From NCBI RefSeq assembly GCF_022267535.1, contig NZ_JAHNZV010000001.1:62001-126000 (forward strand): 64,000 nt of DNA, given 5' to 3'. Below are positions 39,421 to 49,402 of this stretch, in pieces. The first letter of the stretch is position 1, and every line of letters starts with the position of its first letter. The notes below the pieces were generated by a model, which was not told the origin of the DNA, made no database searches, and saw nothing but the letters and a program-made list of their open reading frames with translations. Origin of the DNA: Psychromonas antarctica (lineage in GTDB: Bacteria > Pseudomonadota > Gammaproteobacteria > Enterobacterales > Psychromonadaceae). A program made the translations under genes and the position numbers.

Positions 39421-41517
39421 TTGCGTTTACGAACTTTAAGCTTTATTTTATTAACAACTATTGCTCTAGTTCCAAGTTTGATACTTTCATTGGTTATTTA
39501 TCAAAAAGTATATCAGCTAGTTGAAATGGCGGTTGAGCAAAAATTAGAAAGAGTTGCTAAACAGATAAATAGCGATGTTTTACACCAAGTTGAGTTGCTA
39601 ACAACGGGCCTTAATCTGTTATCTGAGCAAAAGCTGATGCGTTTAGGTATTGATAATTTGCTCTATTCTGAGCAGATATTGAGTATCTTAAATAATTTTG
39701 GGGAAAATAACCCATTGATCGAATCGCTTTACCTGATCTCTAATGACGGCTTTGTTGTGGAGTCTTACGCTGGTAATATTTTAGCCTTAGAAGCGTCGCC
39801 ATTGATTAAGCTGGAACCCGATAACCGCTCCTTGTACTACTCAAATAAACAGGCGTTGCAAACGTTTGTGGCTAATCCTTGGATTAAATATTTCGAAAAT
39901 CCTGATTTACTTAAAAATGATGCTCACGGTATTGCTTTTGTGGTTCCAATTGCTTCTGCCGTAAAGTTGAGTGCTGTTGAGGTACATGGCTACCTGTTGG
40001 CGATTATGCCGGTCTCTAAAATGGTTGCATTAGCCGCGAAAGTAAAAACAGATCAGGAAAGAGTTAATTTTTCAGTGCAAGGCAAAGTGATTGCCGGCGA
40101 TCTGATGAGTAGTGATGATGATGCTGTTATTAAAAGTAGCCGAATCGGCTTTAGCAGTAGTAAATATAGAAATATATTATGGTTAGATTTGAATGTTGCG
40201 CAATCAAGAAAAGCAATAATAACAAGCATCCATAACGCAATGTCACCAGTACTCTCCACGGGGGCATTTATCTTAGTGGTTTTAATCTTGGTTGCGATTG
40301 TTATTGCGCATCTTTTTTCTAATGCTTTTAATCAATTAAATAGGCTCCTGCGCCGCTTTGAGCTTGGTGCAATAATCTCTTCTAAGCCCTTTTTTATATT
40401 GGAATTCAAGAATGTAAATAGCCTGTTACGTCGTTTGCAAAAAACGATTAACCAGCAGATGCGTGTATTAGAGGATAAAAATGGCGAGTTGCTTCGTGTC
40501 AATCTACTCCGAGAAAAATATTTGGCAGAAGTGAGAGACCTTAATGCTGGGCTTGAGCAGCAGGTGCAGTTACGTACGAGTGAATTGGCAAATACTTTGA
40601 GTAAGGTTGAACACAGCCATTTTGTTTTTGAGCAATTAATCTTATTCCGCAGGCTGCTCGAGTCTTGCGCTGGTAACAGAGCGGTTGCTGAAACGATATT
40701 TAATAGCATTGACGTCTGCTTACCTGGGGGTTCGATGGCCGTGTTTCTTCCTAAGCAACTTAAGCACCGAAGTATCTCAAATTGTTATAATATGCAACAG
40801 ATAGACTTTTCAGCCGTGAATGAACAACTTATTTCTTGTAAAAATAAGGCTATCGAGGATAAAAAAATAATTATCGACGGAAAGCCTGCATATGTGACCT
40901 GTTTTAGTGTGGGAATTGATCAATCTGGTTGGCTGATGATAAAAAACCAAGCTGATGAATCAGAAAATAACAGTTGGCTAATGCTTTTTATCACCGAGCT
41001 CCGCAGTTATTTTATGATGCGCACATTAAATGAAGATCTCGATATGTTAGCGAATACTGATTCCTTAACTGAGTTGAAAAACCGTAAAGCTTTTGATTAC
41101 TTATTGGCTAAGTTGGAAACCCAATCAGGTTCAAATGTTGCCTTATATATTATTGACATTAATGGTTTGAAAGCTGTAAATGACGAGCAAGGCCATGAAC
41201 AGGGGGACATCTTAATCAAAGAGGCTGCTAGCGTATTAAATAGATGTGCGCAAGACATTAGCCAGCAGGTTTTCCGCATTGGTGGTGATGAATTTGCAAT
41301 AATCGTCACTGAAGATAAGTTTGCTTTTATAGATAAACTGACCGATAACTTAACCCAGCAGCAGCTTGCGGCTCAGCGCAACGAGGCGAAAGTAAGCTTC
41401 TCATTTGGTTATGCGTCAACTGCAGAATGCGCTTTTTCTATGCTTTATAAATCGGCTGACAGTAAAATGTATATAGATAAAGGAAATCATTACCGAAGAA
41501 GGAAGGGGGATCGGTAA
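39421..41517 (+). CDS. Membrane diguanylate cyclase with periplasmic sensor domain
   Basis: A 698-aa GGDEF protein that should make cyclic di-GMP. TM1 at about residues 8-30 and TM2 at about 280-303 flank a periplasmic domain of some 250 residues. A helical linker and coiled coil (about 310-400), a GAF-like region (about 400-530) and the GGDEF domain follow, with the active motif RIGGDEFAIIV at 621-625. No RxxD inhibitory site precedes it. It starts with TTG 39421 behind GGGGGAGATT. The close spacing behind the binding protein suggests a co-transcribed sensor pair. Confidence 0.85.
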   Translation: MRLRTLSFILLTTIALVPSLILSLVIYQKVYQLVEMAVEQKLERVAKQINSDVLHQVELLTTGLNLLSEQKLMRLGIDNLLYSEQILSILNNFGENNPLIESLYLISNDGFVVESYAGNILALEASPLIKLEPDNRSLYYSNKQALQTFVANPWIKYFENPDLLKNDAHGIAFVVPIASAVKLSAVEVHGYLLAIMPVSKMVALAAKVKTDQERVNFSVQGKVIAGDLMSSDDDAVIKSSRIGFSSSKYRNILWLDLNVAQSRKAIITSIHNAMSPVLSTGAFILVVLILVAIVIAHLFSNAFNQLNRLLRRFELGAIISSKPFFILEFKNVNSLLRRLQKTINQQMRVLEDKNGELLRVNLLREKYLAEVRDLNAGLEQQVQLRTSELANTLSKVEHSHFVFEQLILFRRLLESCAGNRAVAETIFNSIDVCLPGGSMAVFLPKQLKHRSISNCYNMQQIDFSAVNEQLISCKNKAIEDKKIIIDGKPAYVTCFSVGIDQSGWLMIKNQADESENNSWLMLFITELRSYFMMRTLNEDLDMLANTDSLTELKNRKAFDYLLAKLETQSGSNVALYIIDINGLKAVNDEQGHEQGDILIKEAASVLNRCAQDISQQVFRIGGDEFAIIVTEDKFAFIDKLTDNLTQQQLAAQRNEAKVSFSFGYASTAECAFSMLYKSADSKMYIDKGNHYRRRKGDR

Positions 41518-41823
41518 AATCTAGAAAGCGCAAATAGCTGGTTTTCTCTTCTTCACCGAAGAGCATGGCTAAGCGGAGAACGCTGCAAACTTCGCTCTTG
41601 CTTCACTACCTTCTTTAACGAGGGAAAAACTAAGTCGCATGCTAGCAATTCACCACACAGAATTTTTGGAACTAGTTGCACAGTATCAATTTGCTTAGCT
41701 CGAGCCAAGGTTACATGTATTTATTGCCATGAGGCCTCAAGGTGATTTTGCATCTTTAATGATAACGGGTATATACTAAACCTTAATTTGAGCTGTTAAT
41801 TTTATTACTTATTTTGAGCAACT
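41518..41823. other. Gap between the cyclase and yacL
   Basis: 306 bases; I see no gene, repeat or clear terminator. Confidence 0.4.
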
Positions 41824-42192
41824 ATGGAATTTGAATTTAGAAAAGATTTTATTAGCGACCAAGCAACGGCTAAGCTATCGATGGGGCATGAGGCATTTGC
41901 GACCTGGTTGGAACAAGAGGGGCAGTCTGTCGCATCCATAGAGGCCTTGCTTGACACCATTGGGTTACTGCAACAACGGAGCATTATGGAACGTCGATTG
42001 GTCGGCAGTGAGTTTTCACTGTTAATTAATCAGGAGGAAGCGCAGGTGATGAACCACAGCTTGCTCAATAATCAGGATGACATCGATTTGCAAGGTGATT
42101 TACAGTTTTATGACTTAGAGATTCAAGCATCTTGCGGATTAGAAGATTTTTTGAATCTCATTGAGTCTTGGTTAGCCTTTATACAAAGTTAA
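41824..42192 (+). CDS. yacL: UPF0231 family protein YacL
   Basis: A 122-aa cytoplasmic protein of unknown function. MEFEFRKDFISDQATAKLSMGHEAFATWLEQE and the end ASCGLEDFLNLIESWLAFIQ match the pattern of E. coli YacL (MDYEF-RD, SMGHE, CGVEDFLQVV), and the length is the same. It is convergent with mgtE with only 9 bases between the stops. Confidence 0.85.
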   Translation: MEFEFRKDFISDQATAKLSMGHEAFATWLEQEGQSVASIEALLDTIGLLQQRSIMERRLVGSEFSLLINQEEAQVMNHSLLNNQDDIDLQGDLQFYDLEIQASCGLEDFLNLIESWLAFIQS

Positions 42193-42201
42193 TTTTGCGC
42201 G

Positions 42202-43566
42202 CTACTCTAAGCGTAATACGAGTGTTGCCATCCCCAAGAAAGAAAATAAACCAATGACATCAGTGACGGTGGTTAATGCCATACCACCGGCCAGCGCGGG
42301 ATCTATTTTATATTTATGCATAATTAGCGGGATGGTAACACCCGCTATCCCTGCTGCAGAGAGATTGATAAACATCGCCCCAGCGATAATGTAACCAACA
42401 GTTATATCACCCTTCCATAGGGTAACAGCGGTTGCCACCAACAGTGCCCAAACTAAACCGTTCAATACACCGATGGCAGCTTCTTTGCCGATTAACCATT
42501 TCGTATTACTGCTGCCTATGTGGCCAACCGCAAGGCCTCGAATAACCAGCGCGAGTGTTTGATTGCCTGCAATGCCGCCCATGCTTGGTACGATGGTCAT
42601 GAGCACCGCCAATGTCGCCATTTGATCTAATGTGGCCTCAAACATATTAGTCACAGATGCGGCAATAAATGCCGCAATTAAATTTATTGACAGCCAAACA
42701 GTACGGCGTTTGGCACTCGGTAGGATAGGGGCAAAAGTATCTTCATCATCATCCATACCTGCCATACCCATCATCGAGTGTTCGGCATTTTCACGTATAA
42801 TATCAACCGCATCATCAATGGTTATCCGCCCTAGTAGATGGTTGTTTTCATCAACGACAGGCGCAGAGATCCAATCATGGCGTTCAAATAATTTGGCTAT
42901 TTCACCTTCGTCCATTTCAGCGCGTAGGGTTTCTGTCCTATTATTCATTACCTGCTCAATGGACAGTGATGGATCAACCGTTAGCAGTGTTGCAAGGGGA
43001 ACATCACCAATTAATTGATCATTTTCATTGAGCACATACAGGGTATCGGTTGCTTCTGGTAACTCACCTTTTAAACGTAAGTAACGCAGTACAACATCGA
43101 TAGAGACATCTGGGCGTAGGGTGATGGTGTCGGTATTCATCATCGAGCCAGCGGTGTTTTCGGGATAAGCGAGTGCTTGCTCTACACGATGTCTATCTTG
43201 CTCATCCATTTGTTGTAGCGCGGCTTGATAAAGACTATCTGGAATACCACGTAAAATATAGGCAAGATCATCGGTATCCATTCCTTCTGTAGCGGCGACT
43301 AAATTTGCTGCCCCCATTAAGTTGATGATGCCATCTTTTGCATCTTCATTTAGTTCTTCAAGAATTTCTCCTTGCTGATCGTGATCGGTTAAATTCCATA
43401 GGACTTTACGATTAGCAGGGGGGGATGATTCCAGCAGCAGGGCAACATCACAAGCAGGCATTTTTTCAAGAATACTACGAGCACGAACAAACAGTCCACT
43501 TGATAGGGCTTTATTGACTTCTTGGAGGCGTTGCTGGGCATTTTGCAGATCGGTATTTTCCAGCAT
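42202..43566 (-). CDS. mgtE: Magnesium transporter MgtE
   Basis: A 454-aa Mg2+ channel of the inner membrane. The cytoplasmic N-domain (about residues 25-130), a CBS pair (about 135-255, e.g. LFERHDWISAPVVDENNHLLGRITIDDAVDII) and five membrane helices (from about 285) are in the usual order. The pore signature VPSMGGIAGNQTLALVIRGLA is present. It follows ptsO after 44 bases on the same strand, as in several gammaproteobacteria. Confidence 0.93.
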   Translation of the reverse strand: MLENTDLQNAQQRLQEVNKALSSGLFVRARSILEKMPACDVALLLESSPPANRKVLWNLTDHDQQGEILEELNEDAKDGIINLMGAANLVAATEGMDTDDLAYILRGIPDSLYQAALQQMDEQDRHRVEQALAYPENTAGSMMNTDTITLRPDVSIDVVLRYLRLKGELPEATDTLYVLNENDQLIGDVPLATLLTVDPSLSIEQVMNNRTETLRAEMDEGEIAKLFERHDWISAPVVDENNHLLGRITIDDAVDIIRENAEHSMMGMAGMDDDEDTFAPILPSAKRRTVWLSINLIAAFIAASVTNMFEATLDQMATLAVLMTIVPSMGGIAGNQTLALVIRGLAVGHIGSSNTKWLIGKEAAIGVLNGLVWALLVATAVTLWKGDITVGYIIAGAMFINLSAAGIAGVTIPLIMHKYKIDPALAGGMALTTVTDVIGLFSFLGMATLVLRLE

Positions 43567-43610
43567 AGGGTGACTCCCTTGGTTCTATTTTAATAGTGCT
43601 ATTTTAAAAG

Positions 43611-43883
43611 TTACTCTTCAAAGAATTTATCTTCTATCAGTTTAGTGACGGCAGACATCGCTTTCTGAGCCTCATTACCCTTTGCTAGTATTTCAATTTC
43701 TTGGCCAAAACAGGTTTCTAAAACCAGCAAACCGAGCACACTATCGGCATCTGCTTGTTTATTTTGGTGACGTATTGTAATCGTTGCATCAAAAGAGTTT
43801 ACCAATTCAACAAGCTTAATCGTTGCACGTGTATGCAACCCTAATTTGTTCTGTATTGTAATTGTTTGTTTGATGATATCCAT
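43611..43883 (-). CDS. ptsO: Phosphocarrier protein NPr
   Basis: A 90-aa HPr-like protein of the nitrogen PTS. The phospho-His is His17 in KLGLHTRATIKLVE; the serine motif region and AKGNEAQKAMSAVTKLIE end are typical. It passes phosphate from PtsP to PtsN. It lies 7 bases behind rapZ, the common order. Confidence 0.93.
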   Translation of the reverse strand: MDIIKQTITIQNKLGLHTRATIKLVELVNSFDATITIRHQNKQADADSVLGLLVLETCFGQEIEILAKGNEAQKAMSAVTKLIEDKFFEE

Positions 43884-43890
43884 CTGTTTG

Positions 43891-44733
43891 TTACCTTTTT
43901 AAACACTTATGTTCAATCTGCACTTGGTATTTAGCCTTAAAGCGTGCTGCTAGCTGTTCTGTGACATAAACCGAGCGGTGTTTACCTCCAGTACAACCAA
44001 TTGCAATAGTAACATAGTTGCGGTTATTGGTTTCAAGGTGAGGTAACCAAGACTGGAAAAGGTATTCAATTTGGCTAATTGTCTGCTTCACTAAGTGGTG
44101 TGAATCGAGGTACTCTTTTACTGGCTGATCTAAACCTGTATAGGGCTGTAGCTCTGCCACCCAATGTGGATTAGGTAAAAAGCGCACATCGAAAATATAA
44201 TCAGCATCCTCTGGATGTGCATATTTAAACCCAAAAGATTGAAATATAATCAGTAAGTTGCTTTTTGTTGACCCTTGTAGATGTATTTTTAAACGTTCAT
44301 TTAAGTTATGAATTGAAAGTGTTGTTGTGTCTATGGTTAGCGCTGCACAGTCACGGATTGGTTGCAGTAGTTCATTTTCAAGTTCAAGCGCTTGAGATAA
44401 AGATAATTTCTGTTTGGAGAGGGGGTGAAGTCGTCTTGTTTCGCTATAGCGGCGGATTAATTCGCTGCTAATTGCATCCAGATAAATGATTTCAATCTCA
44501 ACTTTACGCTTTATGTCACTCAGCAGTTGCTCAATATCAGCAGATTTGGTCGGTAGATTACGGATATCTAAACTGATTGCTACTTTATTATGCTTAGCAT
44601 CAACGGTATCTATCAGTTCTTCAAGTAGCTGGAAAGGGACACCATCAATGCAGTTATAACCTAAATCTTCAAGCACGTGCAGCGCGATTGTTTTTCCCGA
44701 TCCAGAGCGTCCACTAATGATGATTAATTTCAT
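43891..44733 (-). CDS. rapZ: RNase adapter protein RapZ
   Basis: A 280-aa protein that in E. coli guides RNase E to the GlmZ small RNA and so controls glucosamine-6-phosphate synthesis. Walker A GRSGSGKT (residues 8-15) and the C-terminal ligand-binding motif CTGGKHRSVYVTEQLA are clear. ATG 44733 gives the family N-terminus MKLIIISGRSGSGK; a start 57 bases upstream would add an unrelated tail running into ptsN. Confidence 0.95.
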   Translation of the reverse strand: MKLIIISGRSGSGKTIALHVLEDLGYNCIDGVPFQLLEELIDTVDAKHNKVAISLDIRNLPTKSADIEQLLSDIKRKVEIEIIYLDAISSELIRRYSETRRLHPLSKQKLSLSQALELENELLQPIRDCAALTIDTTTLSIHNLNERLKIHLQGSTKSNLLIIFQSFGFKYAHPEDADYIFDVRFLPNPHWVAELQPYTGLDQPVKEYLDSHHLVKQTISQIEYLFQSWLPHLETNNRNYVTIAIGCTGGKHRSVYVTEQLAARFKAKYQVQIEHKCLKR

Positions 44734-44752
44734 TGCAATTCCAATTGATGTT

Positions 44753-45199
44753 CTATTCAGCCTGTAATAACTTAAAAAGAGCGAGATCACTTTCCGCGTT
44801 TCTTAATTGACGTAAAAAAGGTTTATCTAATAGTTTTTTACTGATCTCCGACAGCGCGACAAGATATTGCTGACAAAGGTCTTCAGGCACAAAAATAGCG
44901 AATAATAGATCTACTTTGTTACCATCATATGAATCGTAATCAATCGCAGTCTCACATTGAATAAAAACAGCGGTAGCGGGTAAGCTACTATCAATTTTTA
45001 CATGCGGGATAGCAATACCTGCACCTACCCCTGTAGAGCCTATTTTTTCACGTGCGATTAAATTAGTAAATAAAATCTGAGGATCAATATTTAATTTTTC
45101 ACCTGCAATATGGCTTATTTTTTCTAATGCGCCTTTTTTACTGGTGCAATTAACTTTGCTAAAAACAGAGTCTTGAGTTAATAAAGTCGATATTTTCAT
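44753..45199 (-). CDS. ptsN: Nitrogen PTS enzyme IIA
   Basis: A 148-aa EIIA-Ntr regulatory protein. Active His66 is in GVGAGIAIPHVKI, and the C-terminal LVALSEISKKLLDKPFLRQLRNAES matches the family. It regulates potassium uptake and other targets by its phosphorylation state. In most relatives hpf sits between rpoN and ptsN; here the 101-base gap has no room for it. Confidence 0.94.
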   Translation of the reverse strand: MKISTLLTQDSVFSKVNCTSKKGALEKISHIAGEKLNIDPQILFTNLIAREKIGSTGVGAGIAIPHVKIDSSLPATAVFIQCETAIDYDSYDGNKVDLLFAIFVPEDLCQQYLVALSEISKKLLDKPFLRQLRNAESDLALFKLLQAE

Positions 45200-45300
45200 A
45201 TTTTATTCTATTTAAGTCAGTGTAAAAGAATCGCGCGAGTGTAGCAGTTTGCTCGTGAATAACTATCAAGAAATCACTATTTCTTAATGTTAATCAAATA

Positions 45301-46749
45301 TTAAAGCAACTGTTTACGTTGATTTGATGGTGGGATACCTAATGACTCGCGGTATTTGGCAATAGTTCGGCGCGCAACTTGAATCCCTTGCTCCTCAAGT
45401 AATAGGGTTATCTTATTGTCACTTAAGGGTTTTGTCGCCACCTCTGCATTGACGAGTTTTTTAATCAAGGCTCGAATTGCTGTCGATGAGCATTCGCCAC
45501 CACTCTCTGTAGCAACATGGCTGGAAAAGAAAAATTTAAGTTCATAAATACCCCGGGGGGTATGCATAAATTTTTGTGTGGTGACCCGAGAAATAGTGGA
45601 TTCATGCATTTCCACTTCAAATGCAACATCATTTAAAACCATCGGTTTCATCGCTTCATCACCATATTCAAAAAAGGCTTGTTGCTGCTGCACGATACAG
45701 TTTGATACTTTTAATAAGGTTTCGTTACGGCTCTCCAGGCTTTTAATAAACCACTTTGCTTCTTGCAAATGGCCTTTAATAAATTGTGAATCAGTTTTAC
45801 TTATTTTACTTTTGCACATATCGGCATAGTGCTGATTAACTGAAAGGTTAGGATCGCAATCGGGATTTAAGGAGACACGCCATTGCCCTGAAATTTTTTT
45901 AACGTACACATCGGGTATTATATATTGTGCTTGGCTATCTTCAATTTGGTTGCCTGGGCGAGGTTCCATGCTTTGAATTAGCCGCATCACCTCGGCTAAT
46001 TGCGTTTCTTTTAGCTTGGTTTTTCGTGCCAATGTGCGGTAATCACGATTACCTAGCAGATCCATATGCAGTTCAAGTACCATTAATGCCTCATTTAACC
46101 AAGGCGTCTGTGGAGGCAATTGGCGAAGCTGAATTTGCAGGCACTCTTGTGTTGAACGTGCTGCGATACCAACAGGATCAAAATGTTGAATGCGCTTTAA
46201 TACAACGAGAATTTCATCTAATTCAAGATCATCGACTTCAGGGGATAGGCTTTCTAAAATAGAGTCACAGCTCGTAGTTAAATAACCCGATTCATCAATT
46301 GAGTCGATGATAGCAGTCGCAATCAGTATATCAGTTTCCGAAAAGGGGGTTAGTTGCATTTGCCAAATTAGGTGATCTTGTAGCGTGTTTGAAGATTCGC
46401 CTTGGTAAACAGTGTCCTCTCCATCATAACTAGAGCGACCTGAGGATATAGTGGTCGTTGGAGGTGGAGTATAGGACTCTTCCCAGCTGCTTTCATCGGG
46501 CAAATTATCGGAAAATTCTTGTTTTGTAATCGCTTCAGAGATATCTATTTGGCTGCTATCCTGCTCTGTGGTAACAGCTTCCATTGTGTTGTCATCACCC
46601 TGCTCAAGCAATGGGTTTTCATCGAGTGCATTTTGGATTTCTTGCTGCAATTCAATAGTCGAAAGTTGCAATAACCTAATTGCTTGTTGTAATTGTGGGG
46701 TCATTGAAAGTTGCTGACCCATCTTCAACTGTAAGCCTTGTTTCATCAA
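45301..46749 (-). CDS. rpoN: RNA polymerase sigma-54 factor
   Basis: A 482-aa sigma factor. Region I (MKQGLQLKMGQQLSMTPQLQQAIRLLQLSTIELQQEI), an acidic region II, the core-binding region and the C-terminal DNA-binding part with the RpoN box VARRTIAKYRESL are complete. It lies 55 bases after lptB in the conserved order lptA-lptB-rpoN. Confidence 0.97.
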   Translation of the reverse strand: MMKQGLQLKMGQQLSMTPQLQQAIRLLQLSTIELQQEIQNALDENPLLEQGDDNTMEAVTTEQDSSQIDISEAITKQEFSDNLPDESSWEESYTPPPTTTISSGRSSYDGEDTVYQGESSNTLQDHLIWQMQLTPFSETDILIATAIIDSIDESGYLTTSCDSILESLSPEVDDLELDEILVVLKRIQHFDPVGIAARSTQECLQIQLRQLPPQTPWLNEALMVLELHMDLLGNRDYRTLARKTKLKETQLAEVMRLIQSMEPRPGNQIEDSQAQYIIPDVYVKKISGQWRVSLNPDCDPNLSVNQHYADMCKSKISKTDSQFIKGHLQEAKWFIKSLESRNETLLKVSNCIVQQQQAFFEYGDEAMKPMVLNDVAFEVEMHESTISRVTTQKFMHTPRGIYELKFFFSSHVATESGGECSSTAIRALIKKLVNAEVATKPLSDNKITLLLEEQGIQVARRTIAKYRESLGIPPSNQRKQLL

Positions 46750-46804
46750 AACACTTTCTTCCTCATGCTAAGCAATGCCACTATGTTAAGTGGTTAACTA
46801 TACG

Positions 46805-47530
46805 CTATAACTTAAATTCTTCACCTAGATAAACTTGTTTTACATGAGCGTTTGCTAATATTTCGTCTTGCGTCCCAATTGCAATAATTTCGCCATGGTT
46901 AACTATATAGGAATGCTGACACACATCTAATGTTTCGCGTACATTGTGATCTGTAATTAAGACGCCTAACCCACGATCACGCAGTTGCTGAATAATATTT
47001 TTAATATCAATAACAGAGATAGGATCAACGCCTGCAAAAGGTTCATCTAAGAGGATAAACTTAGGCTCGGTTGCAAGTGCGCGCGCAATTTCGACGCGGC
47101 GCCGTTCTCCACCGGATAGGCTCATGCCTTTATTATTACGGATGTGAGTAATATGGAACTCTTCAAGTAAAGATTCTAATTTTTCATTACGTTGTGCAGT
47201 CGTTAATTCCTTGCGAATTTGCAAAATAGCCATGATATTTTCAGTGACCGTTAAACGGCGAAAGATAGAGGCTTCTTGTGGTAAATAACCGATTCCTTTT
47301 TGCGCGCGAATATGCATTGGATGATGAGAAATATCTTCACCGTCAATAACAATCGACCCTTCATCTTGCTTAACTAAACCGACTACCATGTAAAAAGAGG
47401 TGGTTTTACCTGCCCCATTAGGCCCCAGTAAACCAACAATTTCGCCTGTCTTAACCGTTAAATTGACACCATTAACGACCGTGCGACCTTTGTAGCTTTT
47501 TACTAAATCTTTTGCTATTAATTCAGCCAT
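46805..47530 (-). CDS. lptB: LPS export ABC transporter ATPase LptB
   Basis: A 241-aa ABC ATPase that powers the LptB2FGC extractor. Walker [12 protein letters not shown]-loop, signature [15 protein letters not shown], Walker [15 protein letters not shown] and the H-loop TDHNVRETL are all present. It starts two bases after the lptA stop, implying coupled translation. Confidence 0.97.
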   Translation of the reverse strand: MAELIAKDLVKSYKGRTVVNGVNLTVKTGEIVGLLGPNGAGKTTSFYMVVGLVKQDEGSIVIDGEDISHHPMHIRAQKGIGYLPQEASIFRRLTVTENIMAILQIRKELTTAQRNEKLESLLEEFHITHIRNNKGMSLSGGERRRVEIARALATEPKFILLDEPFAGVDPISVIDIKNIIQQLRDRGLGVLITDHNVRETLDVCQHSYIVNHGEIIAIGTQDEILANAHVKQVYLGEEFKL

Positions 47531-47531
47531 T

Positions 47532-48098
47532 TTAATTATTCTTCTTTATTTCGGAGCTATTATTTTGAGTCGTCTCCGTTTTGTCTTTTTCAAATTGAGC
47601 TGGTAAAAAAACAGTATTAACTCGTCCGCCTTCATCGTCCCCAGTACTGACAATCAACTCTTTACTGTCTAGAAGGTAAATAATGACAGAACCGTTAATT
47701 TGGCTATCAAGCTGCTTGACTTGTGCATTACCTGTTAGTGTTATTTTCCCTTTGCCAATATCATAATTAATATTATCTGCTTGTGCATCAAAAGGTTTGC
47801 CATCATCTTGAGTCTGATAAAAGGCGGCAATACGTCCTTCTGTCCCTTCCGCTATCATTATTTCATGATTTGGTAATTTCTGACGAATAACGGTAAGTTT
47901 GTCGGCCGTTATTTTAATAGAGCCCTGTGTTAGTAACACATCGCTTAGAAATACCACTGTATTCTTTTTCATTTGTGCGTTCTGGCTGACTGAACTCACG
48001 TGAATGGGTTTGTCATAATCAGACTCAAGCGCAACACTTGAAAATGAAAAAAGTAATAAGCTGAATAGTAGTGTTATTTTGGTTTTAGTTTTCTTCAT
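47532..48098 (-). CDS. lptA: LPS transport periplasmic protein LptA
   Basis: A 188-aa periplasmic bridge protein of LPS export. Signal peptide [24 protein letters not shown], then the OstA-type beta-jellyroll ([60 protein letters not shown]). The C-terminus is lysine/asparagine rich. It overlaps lptC by 14 bases. Confidence 0.93.
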   Translation of the reverse strand: MKKTKTKITLLFSLLLFSFSSVALESDYDKPIHVSSVSQNAQMKKNTVVFLSDVLLTQGSIKITADKLTVIRQKLPNHEIMIAEGTEGRIAAFYQTQDDGKPFDAQADNINYDIGKGKITLTGNAQVKQLDSQINGSVIIYLLDSKELIVSTGDDEGGRVNTVFLPAQFEKDKTETTQNNSSEIKKNN

Positions 48099-48648
48099 TA
48101 TGATATACCGCGTTAATTTGATTTTTTACAATTAATTCTTCTGTGATTAGAGAAGCCCACATACCAACCCCTTGTTGTTGCATTTGTGGACCCTGCCAAG
48201 TAACCAATTGGTCACTGCTGATCTCTTTTTTATCCAGTAGTATGGTTAGTTTTTCTGTCGACATTGTTTGTACAAGCTGATCTAGACTGAGGTTTTTCAC
48301 CTGGACCTCATTGGCTAATATTAATCTGTTTTGCTCATAAAGGATCCCCTCTTTACTGCTTATTTGCCACGTTGTCGATCTTTTGGTTTGTCGATCTTCG
48401 ATATAAATAATCACTTTGGGATTTTCAAAAAGAGTAATACCTTTTTCAGTAAAGTGAGTGGTTTTGTCGGCAAACAACTCATGTCCAATGGCACCCATCT
48501 CATCAAAATGGGTACTGCTCACGTTATAAGCTATATAATTTGGCTGCTGTTTTTCTAATTCAGGTAAAACCACTGCTGGTTTAAAATATAACCACAGCAA
48601 AAAAGCGCATAGTAATAAAATAAATGGGATCGTTTGGCGCTTATTCAT
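48085..48648 (-). CDS. lptC: LPS export protein LptC
   Basis: A 187-aa bitopic protein with one membrane anchor (about residues 6-24, TIPFILLLCAFLLWLYF) and a periplasmic jellyroll domain (NYIAYNVSSTHFDEMGAIGHELFADKTTHF). It hands LPS from LptFG to LptA. It starts directly after the kdsC stop and overlaps lptA. Confidence 0.93.
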   Translation of the reverse strand: MNKRQTIPFILLLCAFLLWLYFKPAVVLPELEKQQPNYIAYNVSSTHFDEMGAIGHELFADKTTHFTEKGITLFENPKVIIYIEDRQTKRSTTWQISSKEGILYEQNRLILANEVQVKNLSLDQLVQTMSTEKLTILLDKKEISSDQLVTWQGPQMQQQGVGMWASLITEELIVKNQINAVYHNEEN

Positions 48649-49197
48649 TTATTCACTTTTACCCTGAGTGTTATTAAGCTGCTGGCGAGATTGTAAAAAA
48701 AGATCGCAAATTTCGCGTACTGCACCAAAACCACCTTTCGTGCGAGTGATTAAATCCGCGCTTTGTAAAACCAAAGGATGCGCATCGTTTACTGCTATAC
48801 CTAAACCACATGCTTCTATAACGGGCAAGTCAACCACATCGTCGCCGATATAGGCGACTTCTTGAGCGTTTAATTTAAGCGCCGCTAACAGAGATTGGTA
48901 TACGCTTAGTTTATCTTCTTGGCCTTGAAAAATATGAGTAACACCCAACACTTTCATTCTGTTTTCGACAATCTTTGATTGACGGCCCGTGATAATGGCA
49001 ACATCAAGACCTAGAGTTAAAACGGCTTTAATACCAAAGCCGTCTTTAGTGTGAAACGCTTTTAGTTCTTCGCCTTGGTTTCCTAAATAGATGCGCCCAT
49101 CTGAAAATACGCCATCTACATCGCAAATGAGTAATTTTATTTTTTCTGCGCGTTGATAGTTTTCTGCGCTAATTTCACCATAAGGTGTTGTGATCAT
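48649..49197 (-). CDS. kdsC: KDO-8-phosphate phosphatase KdsC
   Basis: A 182-aa HAD phosphatase that makes KDO for LPS. Motif I LLICDVDGVFSDG, motif II ITGRQS, motif III EDKLSVYQSL-LK and motif IV YIGDDVVDLPV are all there. ATG 49197 is chosen because AGGAAATAAA stands before it; the alternative is a TTG 60 bases upstream. The isomerase kdsD, often the gene before it, is not here. Confidence 0.95.
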   Translation of the reverse strand: MITTPYGEISAENYQRAEKIKLLICDVDGVFSDGRIYLGNQGEELKAFHTKDGFGIKAVLTLGLDVAIITGRQSKIVENRMKVLGVTHIFQGQEDKLSVYQSLLAALKLNAQEVAYIGDDVVDLPVIEACGLGIAVNDAHPLVLQSADLITRTKGGFGAVREICDLFLQSRQQLNNTQGKSE

Positions 49198-49377
49198 TTT
49201 ATTTCCTAACAAAATAGGGTGGCGCGAATCTAGAAATGTTAACTGTTTGTAAGGCAAAATAGCAAAATGCAGTCTGTAACGCGAGCTAAGATTGTCAGTT
49301 TATCTATTGTCTCGGTTCTCCGTTAAAAAATAAAGAGTTAACCGACTGTAGTGGGTGAATTTTAAGCAATTGGTAGA

Positions 49378-49402
49378 AAAAAGTGTAAATATTTCACTTT
49401 TT
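49378..49402. other. Hairpin in the kdsC-mlaF divergent region
   Basis: AAAAAGTG (49378-49385) pairs with CACTTTTT (49395-49402), with a 9-base loop and T/A-runs on both sides. It sits between two divergent genes and could be an operator or an attenuator; nothing decides this. Confidence 0.4.

Noticed and set aside
40332-40709. 125-codon ORF opposite the diguanylate cyclase
   Set aside because: Antisense shadow; the plus strand codes a clear coiled coil and GAF-like region there.
49198-49257. Longer KdsC start at TTG
   Set aside because: The ATG at 49197 has a good ribosome site and the extra residues do not fit the family.
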